From Verrucomicrobiota bacterium (GTDB taxonomy: Bacteria; Verrucomicrobiota; Verrucomicrobiia; Verrucomicrobiales; DEV007), in contig JAQCER010000326.1 of assembly GCA_027618625.1 (NCBI GenBank), positions 1-5,211 on the forward strand: 5,211 nt of DNA, given 5' to 3'. Positions 5,040-5,211 of this stretch are shown here, piece by piece. Below the pieces are notes generated by a model, which did no database searches, was not told the DNA's origin, and was given only the letters and a program-made list of their open reading frames with translations. The translations under genes were made by a program, and so were the position numbers. Each line of letters opens with the position of its first letter. Position 1 is the first letter of the stretch.

Positions 5040-5211
5040 ATGTCCACGCCCACCCACACCTTCTCCCCCACCCGCTGGACCCTCGTCCTGCGCGCCGGTC
5101 AGCACGACCCCGTCGGCCACGCTGCCCTCGCCGACCTCTGCGAGGCCTACTACCAACCCGTCTTCCGATTCCTCCGTGCCGAAGGCCGCACCGAGGACAC
5201 CGCCCTCGAAC
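5040..5211 (+). CDS. ECF-type RNA polymerase sigma factor, N-terminal part (cut by window end)
   Basis: The frame from ATG 5040 is open to the window end, giving 57 residues. It starts M-S-T-P-T-H-T-F-S-P followed by T-R-W-T-L-V-L-R-A-G (11-20), then A-A-L-A-D-L-C-E-A-Y-Y-Q-P-V-F-R-F-L-R (28-46) and A-E-G-R-T-E-D-T-A-L-E (47-57). This matches the start of sigma region 2 in the ECF-like sigma factors of Verrucomicrobiota and Planctomycetota, where T-R-W-S-L-V, L-C-x-x-Y-Y-x-P and the E-D-A stretch are typical. It would direct core RNA polymerase to a dedicated promoter set. The DNA-binding region 4 lies outside the window. Fifty of 57 codons end in G or C (43 in C), which supports coding. The gene starts one base after the preceding membrane-protein gene. 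Confidence 0.87.
   Translation, partial: MSTPTHTFSPTRWTLVLRAGQHDPVGHAALADLCEAYYQPVFRFLRAEGRTEDTALE

Noticed and set aside
1..5211. CRISPR arrays, tRNA or rRNA genes, intact insertion sequences
   Set aside because: No spaced direct repeats, no tRNA cloverleaf or T-loop pattern, no rRNA-like stretch, and no transposase with terminal inverted repeats was seen on either strand.

Overview
The window most resembles a chromosomal segment of a Verrucomicrobiota bacterium, probably from the Opitutae/Opitutales side. Three things point there: a secreted protein with the Y-R-I-E-x-T-T-D-x-x-x-W module common in that phylum; an N-terminal sigma-factor fragment with the T-R-W-T-L-V-L-R-A start and the A-Y-Y-x-P-V-x-x-F-L-R-x-E-G-R core of Opitutaceae-type ECF sigma factors; and the general scarcity of Shine-Dalgarno sequences. 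All of this is read by eye, with no database search behind it.

Layout, all confident genes on the plus strand. Positions 3-92 are probably the last codons of an upstream gene, whose stop codon runs into a perfect 13-bp hairpin (91-122). After a leader with a second, switchable-looking hairpin (181-217) comes hisG (234-1139), the long form of ATP phosphoribosyltransferase, the first enzyme of histidine synthesis. At 1209-1313 lies a 34-residue, extremely basic protein of the AURKAIP1/COX24 (bS22/mS38-like) type, probably a small ribosomal protein and easily missed. A hairpin plus a run of seven T (1347-1391) may terminate that transcript, which puts the annotated start of the next gene in doubt. 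That next gene (1332-3245) encodes a large exported TPR-repeat protein. A perfect TATAAT inside a 12-bp palindrome (3310-3321) precedes a gene for a secreted two-domain protein (3354-4094).

Positions 4095-4426 hold no intact gene. They carry a small hairpin, a tandem 9-bp duplication and, on the minus strand, what reads like the frameshifted C-terminal end of a decayed gene of unknown family.

From about 4427 to the window end the base usage changes sharply to C-ending codons. This part holds a tight cluster: a three-helix small membrane protein (4427-4696), a second small membrane protein (4727-5038) and, one base after its stop codon, the start of an ECF-type sigma factor (5040 onward, cut by the window end). 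The cluster may be an envelope-linked regulatory unit. That is inference from gene order; neither small membrane protein is a family I recognise. It is the best candidate here for something undescribed.
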